From DASPPM01 sp052143835 (GTDB lineage: Bacteria; Pseudomonadota; Alphaproteobacteria; JACZXZ01), in contig JBKQRV010000191.1 in the NCBI GenBank assembly GCA_052143835.1, positions 1-64,000 of the forward strand: a stretch of 64,000 nucleotides of DNA. Direction: 5' to 3'. Below are positions 51,409 through 60,054 of the stretch, one piece after another. The notes beneath the pieces were generated by a model. It worked only from the letters and a program-made list of their open reading frames with translations. It made no database searches and was not told the origin of the DNA. Each line of letters starts with the position of its first letter. Within the stretch, counting starts at the first letter, position 1. A program made the translations under genes and the position numbers.

Positions 51409-52545
51409 ATGGGTCCATCCGGCAAGATGCCATCAGAGCGTCCAGAGCACGCGGGTGCCGTCCTCACCATCGACCTCGCCGCCATCCGCGCCAATTTTCG
51501 CCTCTTGCAGGGCCGGCTCGGGAAAACGAGCTGCGCCGCCGTGGTCAAGGCGGATGCCTACGGGCTGGGGGCGGCGCGCGTGGCCCCGGCGCTGACCGCA
51601 GAAGGCTGTGTCCATTTCTTCGTGGCCCATCTGGACGAGGCGCTGGCGCTCGGTCCTCGTCTCCCGGAGCGGGCCGAGCTTTACGTGCTGCATGGTCCAC
51701 CCGTGGGTGCTGAGGCGGAGCTCTTGGCACACCGTCTCGTCCCCGTGCTCAACAGCCTCGCCCAGGTCGACGGCTGGAGCGCCCTTGCGCGTGCCCGCGG
51801 TCGTCCGCTCCCGGCGATCCTCCAGGTGGATACCGGGATGTCCCGCCTCGGTCTCTCCGCGGACGAGCTCAAGGCGGTGATCGACGACCGGGCCCGGCTC
51901 GACGGGCTCGAGCTCCGCTATCTCATGAGCCACCTCGCCTGCGCCGAGATGGAGGATCATCCCATGAACGCGCGGCAGCTTGCCCGCTTCCGCGAGGTGC
52001 GTCAGGCCCTGCCTCCGGCCGCGGCAAGCTTCGCCAATTCCTCCGGGATCTTCCTCGGGCCCGATTACCACTTCGATCTCGCTCGTCCGGGTGCCGCACT
52101 TTACGGCATCGCCCCGCTCGCCGGCCGGGCGAATCCGATGCGGCAGGTGGTGCGTCTCGAGGGCAAGGTTATCCAGGTGCGCACCATTCCGGCCGGCGCG
52201 AGCGTGGGCTATGGCGCGCGCTGGCACGCTCCTTCGGCCCGGCGCATCGCCACCGTGTCGGTCGGCTATGCCGACGGTTACCTGCGCAGCCTGAGCAACC
52301 GCGCGGTGGCGCGCTTCGGCGACGTGGCGCTGCCGCTCGTGGGCGGGGTGTCGATGGACACCGCGACCTTCGACGCGAGCGCGTTGCCGGCCGATGCATT
52401 GGCACCGGGCAGTCTCGTCGAGCTGATTGGGGAGCACCATCCGGTCGATGCGCTCGCCGAGGAGGCCGGCACCATCGGCTACGAAATCCTCACCAGCCTG
52501 GGCAGGCGTTACTTCCGCCGCTATGTGGGCGAGGAGGGGGGCTAG
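51409..52545 (+). CDS. alr: Alanine racemase
   Basis: The product is 378 residues from the ATG at 51409; ATG 51427 or GTG 51385 are alternatives, as none has a clear ribosome site. The PLP Lys is in AAVVKADAYGLG (Lys47). 'SRLGLSADEL', 'LMSHLACAEM' and 'FANSSGIFLG' follow, as does the catalytic Tyr region SVGYADGYLR; 'GGVSMDTATFD' completes the dimer-interface motif. It interconverts L- and D-alanine (PLP enzyme, cytoplasm). It is divergent from the dipeptide operon, beyond which lies the D-peptidase-like serine hydrolase. Confidence 0.92.
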   Translation: MGPSGKMPSERPEHAGAVLTIDLAAIRANFRLLQGRLGKTSCAAVVKADAYGLGAARVAPALTAEGCVHFFVAHLDEALALGPRLPERAELYVLHGPPVGAEAELLAHRLVPVLNSLAQVDGWSALARARGRPLPAILQVDTGMSRLGLSADELKAVIDDRARLDGLELRYLMSHLACAEMEDHPMNARQLARFREVRQALPPAAASFANSSGIFLGPDYHFDLARPGAALYGIAPLAGRANPMRQVVRLEGKVIQVRTIPAGASVGYGARWHAPSARRIATVSVGYADGYLRSLSNRAVARFGDVALPLVGGVSMDTATFDASALPADALAPGSLVELIGEHHPVDALAEEAGTIGYEILTSLGRRYFRRYVGEEGG

Positions 52546-52548
52546 GGC

Positions 52549-52751
52549 CTGTGGACATTCAAACTTGGCGTCATTCCGGAAGCTTAGACGAGCCCGGGAA
52601 AAGCGGAGCTTTTCCGGGTTGCGAGCCTTGCTATCCGGAATCCATGGCTCGCGCTCGCGCTGTCCTGGGCATGGATTCCGGATCGCGCAAATCATCGCAT
52701 GTGCGATGATTTGCTTGTCCGGAATGACGAGCCGAAAATGAATGTCCACAG
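52549..52751. mobile_element. 203-bp MITE-like palindromic element
   Basis: Terminal 13-bp perfect inverted repeats CTGTGGACATTCA (52549-52561) and TGAATGTCCACAG (52739-52751) bound nested inverted repeats. These are CGTCATTCCGGA/TCCGGAATGACG (52569-52580/52718-52729) and ATCCGGAATCCATG/CATGGATTCCGGAT (52633-52646/52670-52683). Two internal hairpins lie near 52593-52618 and 52687-52714. There is no ORF. A truncated second copy lies at 42498-42572. No clear target-site duplication is seen. It begins 3 bases after the alr stop codon. Confidence 0.8.
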
Positions 52752-52809
52752 AACTTAACGCACCCCCCATGGTCTCTCGGCGCCAATGATTTCGCACGCG
52801 CGCGTGAGG

Positions 52810-53673
52810 TTACGGGCAGCTCGAGAGGGCCACGTCGAGGGCGGCGCGACGATCGCCTTGCTTGAAGCAGCCCTTCACCCAGGTGCCCGAGAACGCCTCA
52901 CCGTCGGAATCCTTGCGCGTGCCCTGGCCGTCCGGCCGGTCGTCCCGCCACGCGCCGTCGTAGCTGCCGCCGGCCCAGCTGAGGACGCCGTGGCCGTTGC
53001 GCGCGTCGGCCTTCCAATCGCCCTCGTAGCGCGCGCCGTTCGCCCACACGAAGACGCCGTGGCCGTCCCGCTGGCCGGACTTGAAGTCGCCGTCGTAGCG
53101 GTCGCCGCTGGGCCAGCCGAGCGTGCCGTGACCGTTCGGTCGCCCGTCCTGCCACTCGCCGTCGTAACGCAAGCCCGCCGCGGAAAGCGAGACGCCGTGA
53201 CCGTTCTGGCGTCCGGCCCGGAAGTCGCCCTCGTAGCGGTCGCCGTTGGCGAAGACGTAGGTGCCGCGGCCGTTCTCGATGCCGTCGCGGAACTCGCCCT
53301 CGTAGCGGTCGCCGTTGGGTTTCGTCCTGGCCCCGCGTCCGCTTATGACGCCTGCCTTGAACTCGCCCTCATAGCGCTCGCCGTTCGCCCATGAATAGAC
53401 GCCGTAGCCGTTGCTGTGCCCATTCGCGTACGCGCCCTCGTAGCGGTCGCTGGGCTGGTCTCCTTGGAACCATTGGGCCACGCCGTTGCCGCTGGCGTAG
53501 CCGTCCTTGCAGGCCCCGCTCCAGCTGACGCTTTCATTGGGCTGAGGGTAGGGATCCCATAGGCGGCAGCCGTTCTTGTCGGCGATCCAGCCCGCCTGAG
53601 GAGGTTGCGATTGCGCCTCGGCCTCGCCGAGCAAAAGCAGGGCCAGAACCAGGCCCAATGCGATGCGCCGCAT
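52810..53673 (-). CDS. Exported MORN-repeat protein
   Basis: The product is 287 residues from the second of two close ATGs (53673), six bases from GGAG. A signal peptide (RRIALGLVLALLLLGEAEAQ) is followed by eight or so MORN-type repeats of about 23 residues. Examples are GERYEGEFKAGVISGRGART, GDRYEGEFRDGIENGRGTYV, GDRYEGDFRAGRQNGHGVSL and GARYEGDWKADARNGHGVLS. MORN repeats bind membranes or proteins; the role of periplasmic bacterial ones is largely unknown. A TATACT -10 box lies at 53711-53716 on the minus strand. It has no obvious operon partner. Confidence 0.88.
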   Translation of the reverse strand: MRRIALGLVLALLLLGEAEAQSQPPQAGWIADKNGCRLWDPYPQPNESVSWSGACKDGYASGNGVAQWFQGDQPSDRYEGAYANGHSNGYGVYSWANGERYEGEFKAGVISGRGARTKPNGDRYEGEFRDGIENGRGTYVFANGDRYEGDFRAGRQNGHGVSLSAAGLRYDGEWQDGRPNGHGTLGWPSGDRYDGDFKSGQRDGHGVFVWANGARYEGDWKADARNGHGVLSWAGGSYDGAWRDDRPDGQGTRKDSDGEAFSGTWVKGCFKQGDRRAALDVALSSCP

Positions 53674-53856
53674 CTGCATCTCCGTCGAATTGGCCGTCCG
53701 TTGGCGGCCCAGTATAGCCAATGTGCGATGCGGCTTTCGAGATCAACCGGCCAAGGAGACGGGCGCTCGGCAAGCGGTACCGCCCAGGACCCCGCGGGTG
53801 GGCGCGCGGGCACAGATCAACGGCCGCCATGCCGATTTCCCGGCCGCGGGTGGCCC

Positions 53857-55608
53857 TCAGGAGGGCCCAAGGGCAGGTCTTATGCTGCCCTGGCGCAAAA
53901 GTTCGGCCGCGCGCGCGGCGCTGACCGGCCTGCTGAAATAATAGCCCTGGGCCGCGGTGCAGCCGAAGGCGAGAAGAAAGCGTACCTGATCCCGGGTCTC
54001 CACCCCTTCCGCGATGACATCGAGCCCGAACTCGCGAGCGAGGCTGATGGTGGCGCGGATGATCGCGGCATGGCCCGGGTCCCGCGGCGCATCGATCATG
54101 AACTGCTGGGCGATCTTGAGGCGGCTCACCGGGAGGGCCTTGAGATATTCGAGCGAGGAATACCCGGTGCCGAAATCGTCAATTGCCAGGCGCACGCCGA
54201 GCCGGCGGAGCCGATCGAGCACGTCCCTGTGCTCGCGCGTGGCCTCCTGCAAGACGGACTCGGTAAGCTCGATCTCCACGCTCTCGGGGACGATGCCGTA
54301 AGCCTCGATGCTTTCCGCGATATCGTGCTCGACATCCTGTGCGAGTTTGAACTGGCCCGCGGAGAGATTGATGGAGACGGTGGGCGGCGACAAGCCCTCC
54401 TCGCGCCACTGCCTGAGCTGTTGGCAAATCTGCTTGATGACGTAGCGCCCGATCGGCACGATGCTTCCCGTCTTCTCCGCGACCGGGATGAAGACGAGCG
54501 GCGGCACCGTGCCGCGCTTGGGGTTGAACCACCGGACCAACGCCTCGAGCCTGGTGATGTTTCCGGAATTGAGCTCGACCTGCGGCTGGTAGTAGAGCTC
54601 GATCTCGCCACGCTGGAGCGCTGTGCGCAGCTCATTGCCGAGCGCGACGCGGTCGCCGACCTCGTGATCGAGCTCGCTCGTATGGAAAGAGAAACGGTTC
54701 CGCCCCTCCTCTTTTGCGCGGTAAAGCGCAAGATCGGCCTGGCTGACCATCGTGTCCGCTCTCGCGATGTCGTTCGAATAGAGGGCTATTCCGATGCTCA
54801 CCGTGATGCGGACCTCGTTGCCGTCGATCCTATAGGGTGCTGCCAACGACGCCCTGATCTTCTCGGCCAAGGCGCCGGCGTCCGCGGGGTCGGTGACGTT
54901 CGTCTGCAGGATGGCAAACTCGTCGCCGCCGAAGCGCGCCACGAGATCGGTCTCGCGCATGCTCGCTTTGAGCCGCGTCGCCACCTCCTTGAGCAGCAGG
55001 TCGCCTTTCTGATGGCCGAGGGTATCGTTGATGTCCTTGAAGCGGTCGACATCGAGATAGAGAACGGCGAAGCCGCGCGCGCCGCGCCCCGCCGAGGAGA
55101 AGGCCTCCTTTAGGCGCTCGTCGAAGGTCCTGCGGTTCGGCAGGCGCGTGAGCGGGTCGGTCCAGGCGAGCCGCGCCATCCTGCGCTCGGCAAGCTTGCG
55201 CTCGGTGATGTCGCGGACGTTGCACTGAATGGCCTTGGCGCCGTTCTCCTGATAGGAGTTGGCGATAAACTCGATTTCAATTCTCCGCCCGTCCTTCGCC
55301 GCGAGCGGCAGACCTTCGAGGCGCAAGTAACCCTTGTCTCTCAGCTCCTCGAACGCGCTCCGGCCTTGTTCCGGCTCTCCGAATATGCCGATATCCCACA
55401 GGTATTTTCCGGGAAACCAATCGCCCCCGTGACCCAGCAGCTCCGCCAGGAAGGGGTTAACCTCCAGGATCCGCCCGCTCGTCGCGTCGAGGATCAAGAT
55501 TCCATCGGGCGCAGCCTCGAAGAGGCGGCGATAGTGGAGCTCCGAGCTCGGCGAGCCCTTCTCAAGCCTCGACGCGGAGTCCCGTGCCGTCGTGTCGTTA
55601 TCCGCCAT
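53857..55608 (-). CDS. PAS-GGDEF-EAL cyclic-di-GMP signalling protein
   Basis: The 583-residue product starts at 55608. A PAS domain (about 25-140: 'LFEAAPDGILILDATSGRILEVNPFLAELLG') precedes a GGDEF domain. That domain has the intact catalytic GGDEF at 227-231 and an RETD inhibitory I-site at 218-221, five residues before it. An EAL domain begins near 338 (YYQPQVELNSGNITRLEALVRW, Glu355). 'DDFGTGYSSLEYLKALPV' and 'AEGVETRDQVRFL' show a complete phosphodiesterase site. Both activities are therefore plausible, with PAS as the sensor. No membrane segment is visible. Confidence 0.93.
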   Translation of the reverse strand: MADNDTTARDSASRLEKGSPSSELHYRRLFEAAPDGILILDATSGRILEVNPFLAELLGHGGDWFPGKYLWDIGIFGEPEQGRSAFEELRDKGYLRLEGLPLAAKDGRRIEIEFIANSYQENGAKAIQCNVRDITERKLAERRMARLAWTDPLTRLPNRRTFDERLKEAFSSAGRGARGFAVLYLDVDRFKDINDTLGHQKGDLLLKEVATRLKASMRETDLVARFGGDEFAILQTNVTDPADAGALAEKIRASLAAPYRIDGNEVRITVSIGIALYSNDIARADTMVSQADLALYRAKEEGRNRFSFHTSELDHEVGDRVALGNELRTALQRGEIELYYQPQVELNSGNITRLEALVRWFNPKRGTVPPLVFIPVAEKTGSIVPIGRYVIKQICQQLRQWREEGLSPPTVSINLSAGQFKLAQDVEHDIAESIEAYGIVPESVEIELTESVLQEATREHRDVLDRLRRLGVRLAIDDFGTGYSSLEYLKALPVSRLKIAQQFMIDAPRDPGHAAIIRATISLAREFGLDVIAEGVETRDQVRFLLAFGCTAAQGYYFSRPVSAARAAELLRQGSIRPALGPS

Positions 55609-56016
55609 GGCGGCCCGCCATTCGTTTTCCAATCTTCCGTTCGTCCGGGCGGCTCTCGAGCTGGATGCGCAGGCGAGCCCGAGAAGAATCGTGCGAGGCG
55701 AGTGTCGAGTCCGTCGCGATCTTGGGCCTGTTCCAATCCGGCCGCGGCGGGCGCCGCCGGTCAACTTTCCCTGTTCGAGCCATCATGCCATGACCAGCCC
55801 CAAAGATGGTAGCCCCGAGTCGGGATCGCCCACGCGGCCCCGAGGCGCCGGCAAAGCCGCTGGGCCCGCCGAGATCGGCAGGCTCCTGCGGGACGCCGGA
55901 CCCCAGCCTCTTGTGATGACAATGCTTTCCAGGCTCATAAGGTTCACAGACCTTCGGAAGGTTGGTCTGTTGCACCCTTGCCGCGACGCTCATGCGGCCT
56001 CTTGATCTGGATTCGT
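55609..56016. other. Non-coding stretch between the GGDEF-EAL and GNAT-like genes
   Basis: Both neighbours are on the minus strand, so this holds the end of one transcript and the promoter of the other. The hairpin-like ACAGACC...GGTCTGT with an inner ACCTTCGGAAGGT lies at 55946-55970 and could act as a terminator, but no T-run follows. Short open readings here have no ribosome site or family resemblance. Nothing else was seen. Confidence 0.45.
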
Positions 56017-56499
56017 TTAGGGTTCGGGAATGCGGTTCTCGACCGGCTTGCTGAGCCGTATTCCGTTGATGACGGCGCCCCGCGCCCGCAATGCCGAGAT
56101 GAACGGCCCGTGCGGTGCGCTCAAGACCACCTGCGCTTGGTCGAGGTGGACGTCGATTTGAGCGCAAAGAAGGGCGCGCGCCAAGTCGTCGACCGCGCCG
56201 AGCAAGGCATCGATCGCCCCTTGGCGATCGACGATGTCGAGGGCGCAGGCATACTCGATCAGGAGCTTAGCGCCGTGCTCCAGCCCCGTTTCCATCCTGT
56301 AGCAGAACAGCCCGCAAATGTAGCCCTGCTCATCGAACGCCGACATGACGCCGGCGCGAGCGGCGTCAACCTCGCCCAGCGCTCGCGCGTAGCGCAGCCA
56401 GGCCTCGAGCCTCAGCCGCGGAACGAGGGCGCGCATGAGGGGAAAGGCTTGGGCAAGCTCGCTCTCGCGAAGCGCCCGGACGGCAAAGATCCGCCCCAT
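56017..56499 (-). CDS. GNAT-like acetyltransferase-fold protein
   Basis: The product is 160 residues from the ATG at 56499; an upstream start at 56568 would abut the FNR box. 'IFAVRALRESELAQAFPLMRALVPRLRLEAWLRYARAL' is a GNAT-like N-terminal alpha/beta unit. 'GVMSAFDEQGYICGLFCYRME' forms the central strands. The acetyl-CoA P-loop (QxxGxG/A) is not obvious, so activity is doubtful. A consensus FNR/FixK box 71 bases upstream of the start points to low-oxygen control. The substrate is unknown. Confidence 0.6.
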   Translation of the reverse strand: MGRIFAVRALRESELAQAFPLMRALVPRLRLEAWLRYARALGEVDAARAGVMSAFDEQGYICGLFCYRMETGLEHGAKLLIEYACALDIVDRQGAIDALLGAVDDLARALLCAQIDVHLDQAQVVLSAPHGPFISALRARGAVINGIRLSKPVENRIPEP

Positions 56500-56904
56500 G
56501 GCCCGCGCTCTCCCGCTTCTCGTTGCTCCGGTCGCTGCGAAGCATTGCTTCTTCCGCGCGCGTGCCACATTGATTCATATCAATCGGGCGGTCGCGGTGA
56601 CCGGCTTTCGCAACTGCGTGCTTCGCCGGCGGCGCACGGCGGAATCTGAGCTCAGCTGCGCTCCTCCCGACGAGCTCCCGCGCGCGAATATGTCTTGATC
56701 GCCACCGGCCGATCTGGTTTGACTAACGGGCTTCAATCGGACCGTCGAACTTGGGCCCGCTTGATCACAAGCCGCGGAAAATCTGTCCCTGCATTCTGTT
56801 GAAGCGGACATGGGCGCGTTCCGGACCGAGGGCTTGGAACGAGCCGTCGGAGCCGGAACAGCGGGGCATCTCGCCGCCGCTCACCGCGGGAGGACGCTTT
56901 CCAA
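56500..56904. promoter_or_regulatory. Divergent intergenic region with an FNR box
   Basis: This gap separates the GNAT-like gene (minus) from the O-antigen ligase gene (plus). Apart from the FNR-type site, annotated separately, no ORF or repeat was recognised. The ribosome site GGGAGGA for the plus-strand gene lies near 56888-56894. Confidence 0.45.
56570..56583. promoter_or_regulatory. FNR/FixK-type box
   Basis: TTGAT-TCAT-ATCAA matches the consensus TTGAT-N4-ATCAA exactly. It is 71 bases before the preferred start of the GNAT-like gene on the minus strand and over 320 bases from the plus-strand gene, so the GNAT-like gene is the likely target. It is the second such site in the window. Confidence 0.7.
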
Positions 56905-58143
56905 TTGCGCTTCATGACACGGCCGAGCGGCCCGCACATAGGCCATATCCTGGGCGCGGCAGGGTTGCTGGCGCTTCCGCTCGAGGTGTTCTCCTGGCCG
57001 AGCGTGACACCGGTGATGGTCGCCGCGGCACTCGCAGCGCTCGCCTGCGGGAGCTGGCGCTGGTCGCTCCTGCCCCGTTGGCTCGCCGCACTTTGCCTCT
57101 TGCTGCTGCTCTACGGCACCGCCAGCGTGGGCTGGTCCCTCGAGCCGCTCGGCTCGCTCCGGCTCGCCGCGCAGCTCTTGGGCACCTTCGTGGCCGGGCT
57201 CGTCCTCGTGGACGCCGCGCGCGGGTTGGCGCCCGAGGAGCGGGAGATTTCCGAAAAGGGCCTCGTGCTGGGCTTTCTCATCGGCTTGGCACTCCTGGAG
57301 ATCATGTTGCTCACCCGCGCGCGCCTGGTCGACTATGTGCGCGATCTCCCGCTTCTCACTCCCGTGATCGGTCACCAGCGCCCCTTTCACTTCCCGGTCG
57401 CCTTCGATCCGGCAATGACGCTCGTCGTGCTGCTGAGCTGGCCGTGCGTCCGCTTCGCGTGGCGCCGTTACGGGGCTGCGGCGGCAATCGCCCTCGCAGG
57501 CGTCGCCTTCGCGATCGTCCTGCAGAGCGAGAGCCTGACCGCGAAGTTTGCCTTCGCCCTGGCTATCGCCGTCTGCGTCTGCGCCCGCCTTGCGCCGCGG
57601 GTTGCCGTCGCGGCGGTTGCGGCGACACTCATCCTTTGGGTGGTGGCTGCCCCGCTCTTTCTCCGCCCGGAGATCCTGGGGTGGCTGCCGCAGGCGCTGC
57701 CGGTCAAAGCGACGAAGCAATCGTCCTTGACGCATCGGCTGGCCATCTGGAACTTCGTCATCGAGCGGATCGACGAGCGGCCGGTTCTCGGCTGGGGCTT
57801 CGACAGCTCGCGATGGATGCCGGGCGGGCACGAAGTCTTCAAGAGGAATGCGGAGCTCCTGCCGCTCCATCCCCACGATGCGGCTCTTCAGCTGCGGCTC
57901 GACCTCGGCATCCCCGGCGTGGTGCTCGGCGTCTGCTTCGTTCTCGCCCTCTTCCGTGCCATTGCCGGCTCCCCGGGCGGTGCCGACGAAAGAGCGCTTC
58001 AGCTCGCCTTCGCCGTCGCCGCGTTCGTCTTTGCCGCACTCAGCTATAATCTGTGGCACGTGTGGTGGCTGACCATGCTTTGGCTCGGATCCACCTTCAT
58101 GCTCGCGGGCGCGCGAGCGGGTCCCGACGAGACGAGAGAATAG
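56905..58143 (+). CDS. O-antigen ligase/polymerase-like membrane protein (Wzy_C family)
   Basis: The 412-residue product is taken from a TTG at 56905, 11 bases after GGAGG; an ATG three codons later is the alternative. It has about 10-12 hydrophobic helices. The large loop 'LTHRLAIWNFVIERIDERPVLGWGFDSSRWMPGG' followed by 'LPLHPHDAALQLRLDLGIPGVVLGVCFV' is the conserved Wzy_C region of WaaL/O-antigen ligases. It would join or polymerise surface polysaccharide at the periplasmic face. It is 4 bases upstream of an asparagine synthase gene, a common partner in polysaccharide loci. Confidence 0.85.
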   Translation: MRFMTRPSGPHIGHILGAAGLLALPLEVFSWPSVTPVMVAAALAALACGSWRWSLLPRWLAALCLLLLLYGTASVGWSLEPLGSLRLAAQLLGTFVAGLVLVDAARGLAPEEREISEKGLVLGFLIGLALLEIMLLTRARLVDYVRDLPLLTPVIGHQRPFHFPVAFDPAMTLVVLLSWPCVRFAWRRYGAAAAIALAGVAFAIVLQSESLTAKFAFALAIAVCVCARLAPRVAVAAVAATLILWVVAAPLFLRPEILGWLPQALPVKATKQSSLTHRLAIWNFVIERIDERPVLGWGFDSSRWMPGGHEVFKRNAELLPLHPHDAALQLRLDLGIPGVVLGVCFVLALFRAIAGSPGGADERALQLAFAVAAFVFAALSYNLWHVWWLTMLWLGSTFMLAGARAGPDETRE

Positions 58144-58147
58144 CTTC

Positions 58148-59917
58148 ATGTGCGGAATCGCCGGAGTGATGATGGGCGGCGCTCGCGCTGCCGATCGGGC
58201 AACGCTCGATCGCCTCGCCGCGGCCATCCACCACCGTGGCCCGGACGGAACCGGCTTCCACAGCGACGGCGCGGTCGGCCTCGTCTGCACGCGGCTCGCC
58301 ATCATCGATCTCGTGACCGGCGATCAGCCGCTGTTCGGGCGCCGGGGTGCCGTCCTTGTGGCAAACGGCGAGATCTACAACGACCTCGAGCTGCGCGCGT
58401 CGCTCGGCAAGGGCGAGTTCCGTACCGGCTCGGATTGCGAGTCCCCGCTTCAGCTCTATGGCCGCAAGGGTCTCGATTTTGTCGACGATCTGCGCGGCAT
58501 GTACGGCATTGCCATCTACGACCCCGAGGCAGGGCATTTGGTTCTCACCCGCGACCCCTTCGGCATCAAGCCCCTATACTACGTGGAGGATGCCGCGGGC
58601 TTCGCCTTCGCGTCTGAGCCGCAGGCGTTGATCGCCGCCGGGCTCGCCGGGCGCGCGATCAGGCCCAAGCAGCGCGCCGAGCTCCTCCAGCTCAAGTTCA
58701 CCACCGGCTCCGAGACGATCTTCGCCGACATCCATCGCGTGCTTCCCGGCGAGACCCTCGTCGTCAAGGGAGGACGCGTCGCCGAGAGGCGCCGGCGCAA
58801 CGCGATCCCTTCCGGCGGACCCGTCAAGATGGGCTATGACGAGGCAGAGCGGCAGCTCGACGGCATCCTCTCCGAGAGTGTCGCTCTCCACCTTCGCTCC
58901 GATGTTCCATACGGGCTCTTCCTCTCGAGCGGAATCGACTCTTCTGCCTTGATCGCGATGATGACCCGCCTTTCAACCAGCCCGGTCGTCGCCTTCACGG
59001 TCGCCTTCCCCGGCAGCAAGGGTGCGGACGAGCGGGCGATCGCCGAGCGGGTCGCGCGCGCCGTGGGTGCGGAGCATCACGTCGTCGAGCTGACCGAGTC
59101 CTACCTTTGGAGCCACGCCCCGCGCGTGGCCGCGGCGGTCGATGACCCGACGACCGACGGCGCCACACTCCCCACCTACGCCCTCGGCGAGGCTGCCAAG
59201 GGCAGCCTCAAGGTGGTGCTCAGCGGGGAGGGGGCCGACGAGATCTTCGGCGGCTATGCCCGCTATCGCCGGGCGCGCTGGCTTTGGGGGCTGCTCGCGG
59301 GGAAGGCCCGCAGGCGCGGCGAGTTCGACGGCTTGGCGAATCTTGGTGCTGCGCTTGACGGATGGCGCGACGGCCTGGGCCAAGCCGAGGTCCGCGAGGG
59401 GCTCGCCGGGCGTACGCGGCTACAGGCGCTGCAGGCGGTGGATTGCGCCGAATGGCTGCCCAACGATCTGCTCGTCAAGCTCGACCGCTGCCTCATGGCA
59501 CATAGCGTCGAAGGCCGCACGCCCTACCTCGATCCCGTCGTCGCCGAGTTCGCGATGCGTCTGCCGGATGCGCTCAAGGTGCGGGGCAAGTTCGGCAAGC
59601 GGCTGCTGCGCGATTGGCTCGCCAAGAACGTCGCGTCGGCCGAGCCCTATGCGCGCAAGACGGGGTTCAATCCGCCGGTTGGCCAATGGATCGCCGCCAA
59701 GAAAGCCGATATCGCAGCCCTCGTCGCGAGCGAGCCCGGCGTTGCCGAGATCGCCGGTCCCGAAGCGGTCAAGGGGGTGTTCGCCGAGCCGGAGAGAAAC
59801 GCCCAGGCCGCCTGGAGCCTTTTGTTCTATGCGCTCTGGCACAGCCATCATGTGCTCGGCGTCTCGCCGGAGGGGAGCGTCCGGGACACCCTTGTCGAGG
59901 CGGCCCGGCGCGGCTGA
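58148..59917 (+). CDS. asnB: Asparagine synthase (glutamine-hydrolysing)
   Basis: The 589-residue product starts MCGIAG with the nucleophile Cys2. The class II glutaminase domain follows (HHRGPDGTGF, RLAIIDL, NGEIYN, GSDCESPLQLY). A synthetase domain with the PP-loop LSSGIDSSALIA and 'LSGEGADEIFGGY', 'HSVEGRTPYLDP' comes next. All catalytic signatures are intact. It makes asparagine or amidates a sugar/peptide. Direct linkage to an O-antigen-ligase-like gene suggests a polysaccharide-amidation role as an alternative to biosynthesis. Confidence 0.93.
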   Translation: MCGIAGVMMGGARAADRATLDRLAAAIHHRGPDGTGFHSDGAVGLVCTRLAIIDLVTGDQPLFGRRGAVLVANGEIYNDLELRASLGKGEFRTGSDCESPLQLYGRKGLDFVDDLRGMYGIAIYDPEAGHLVLTRDPFGIKPLYYVEDAAGFAFASEPQALIAAGLAGRAIRPKQRAELLQLKFTTGSETIFADIHRVLPGETLVVKGGRVAERRRRNAIPSGGPVKMGYDEAERQLDGILSESVALHLRSDVPYGLFLSSGIDSSALIAMMTRLSTSPVVAFTVAFPGSKGADERAIAERVARAVGAEHHVVELTESYLWSHAPRVAAAVDDPTTDGATLPTYALGEAAKGSLKVVLSGEGADEIFGGYARYRRARWLWGLLAGKARRRGEFDGLANLGAALDGWRDGLGQAEVREGLAGRTRLQALQAVDCAEWLPNDLLVKLDRCLMAHSVEGRTPYLDPVVAEFAMRLPDALKVRGKFGKRLLRDWLAKNVASAEPYARKTGFNPPVGQWIAAKKADIAALVASEPGVAEIAGPEAVKGVFAEPERNAQAAWSLLFYALWHSHHVLGVSPEGSVRDTLVEAARRG

Positions 59918-60054
59918 AGGGGGCGACGAGGCGGCTCTGAGGACGCGAAGGCGCCTTCGCGGAGCATTGTTTCCGCTCGGCGGGCGCGGCAGGTCCGAGG
60001 CGCCTCTCCCTTCGCGCTATCCAAAGACGACGGGAACGCGCTATAAGGCGGGCG

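Noticed and set aside
55598..56167. A 189-codon minus-strand frame and a 71-codon plus-strand frame (55790-56005)
   Set aside because: No ribosome site, no family resemblance, and both run across apparent non-coding sequence.
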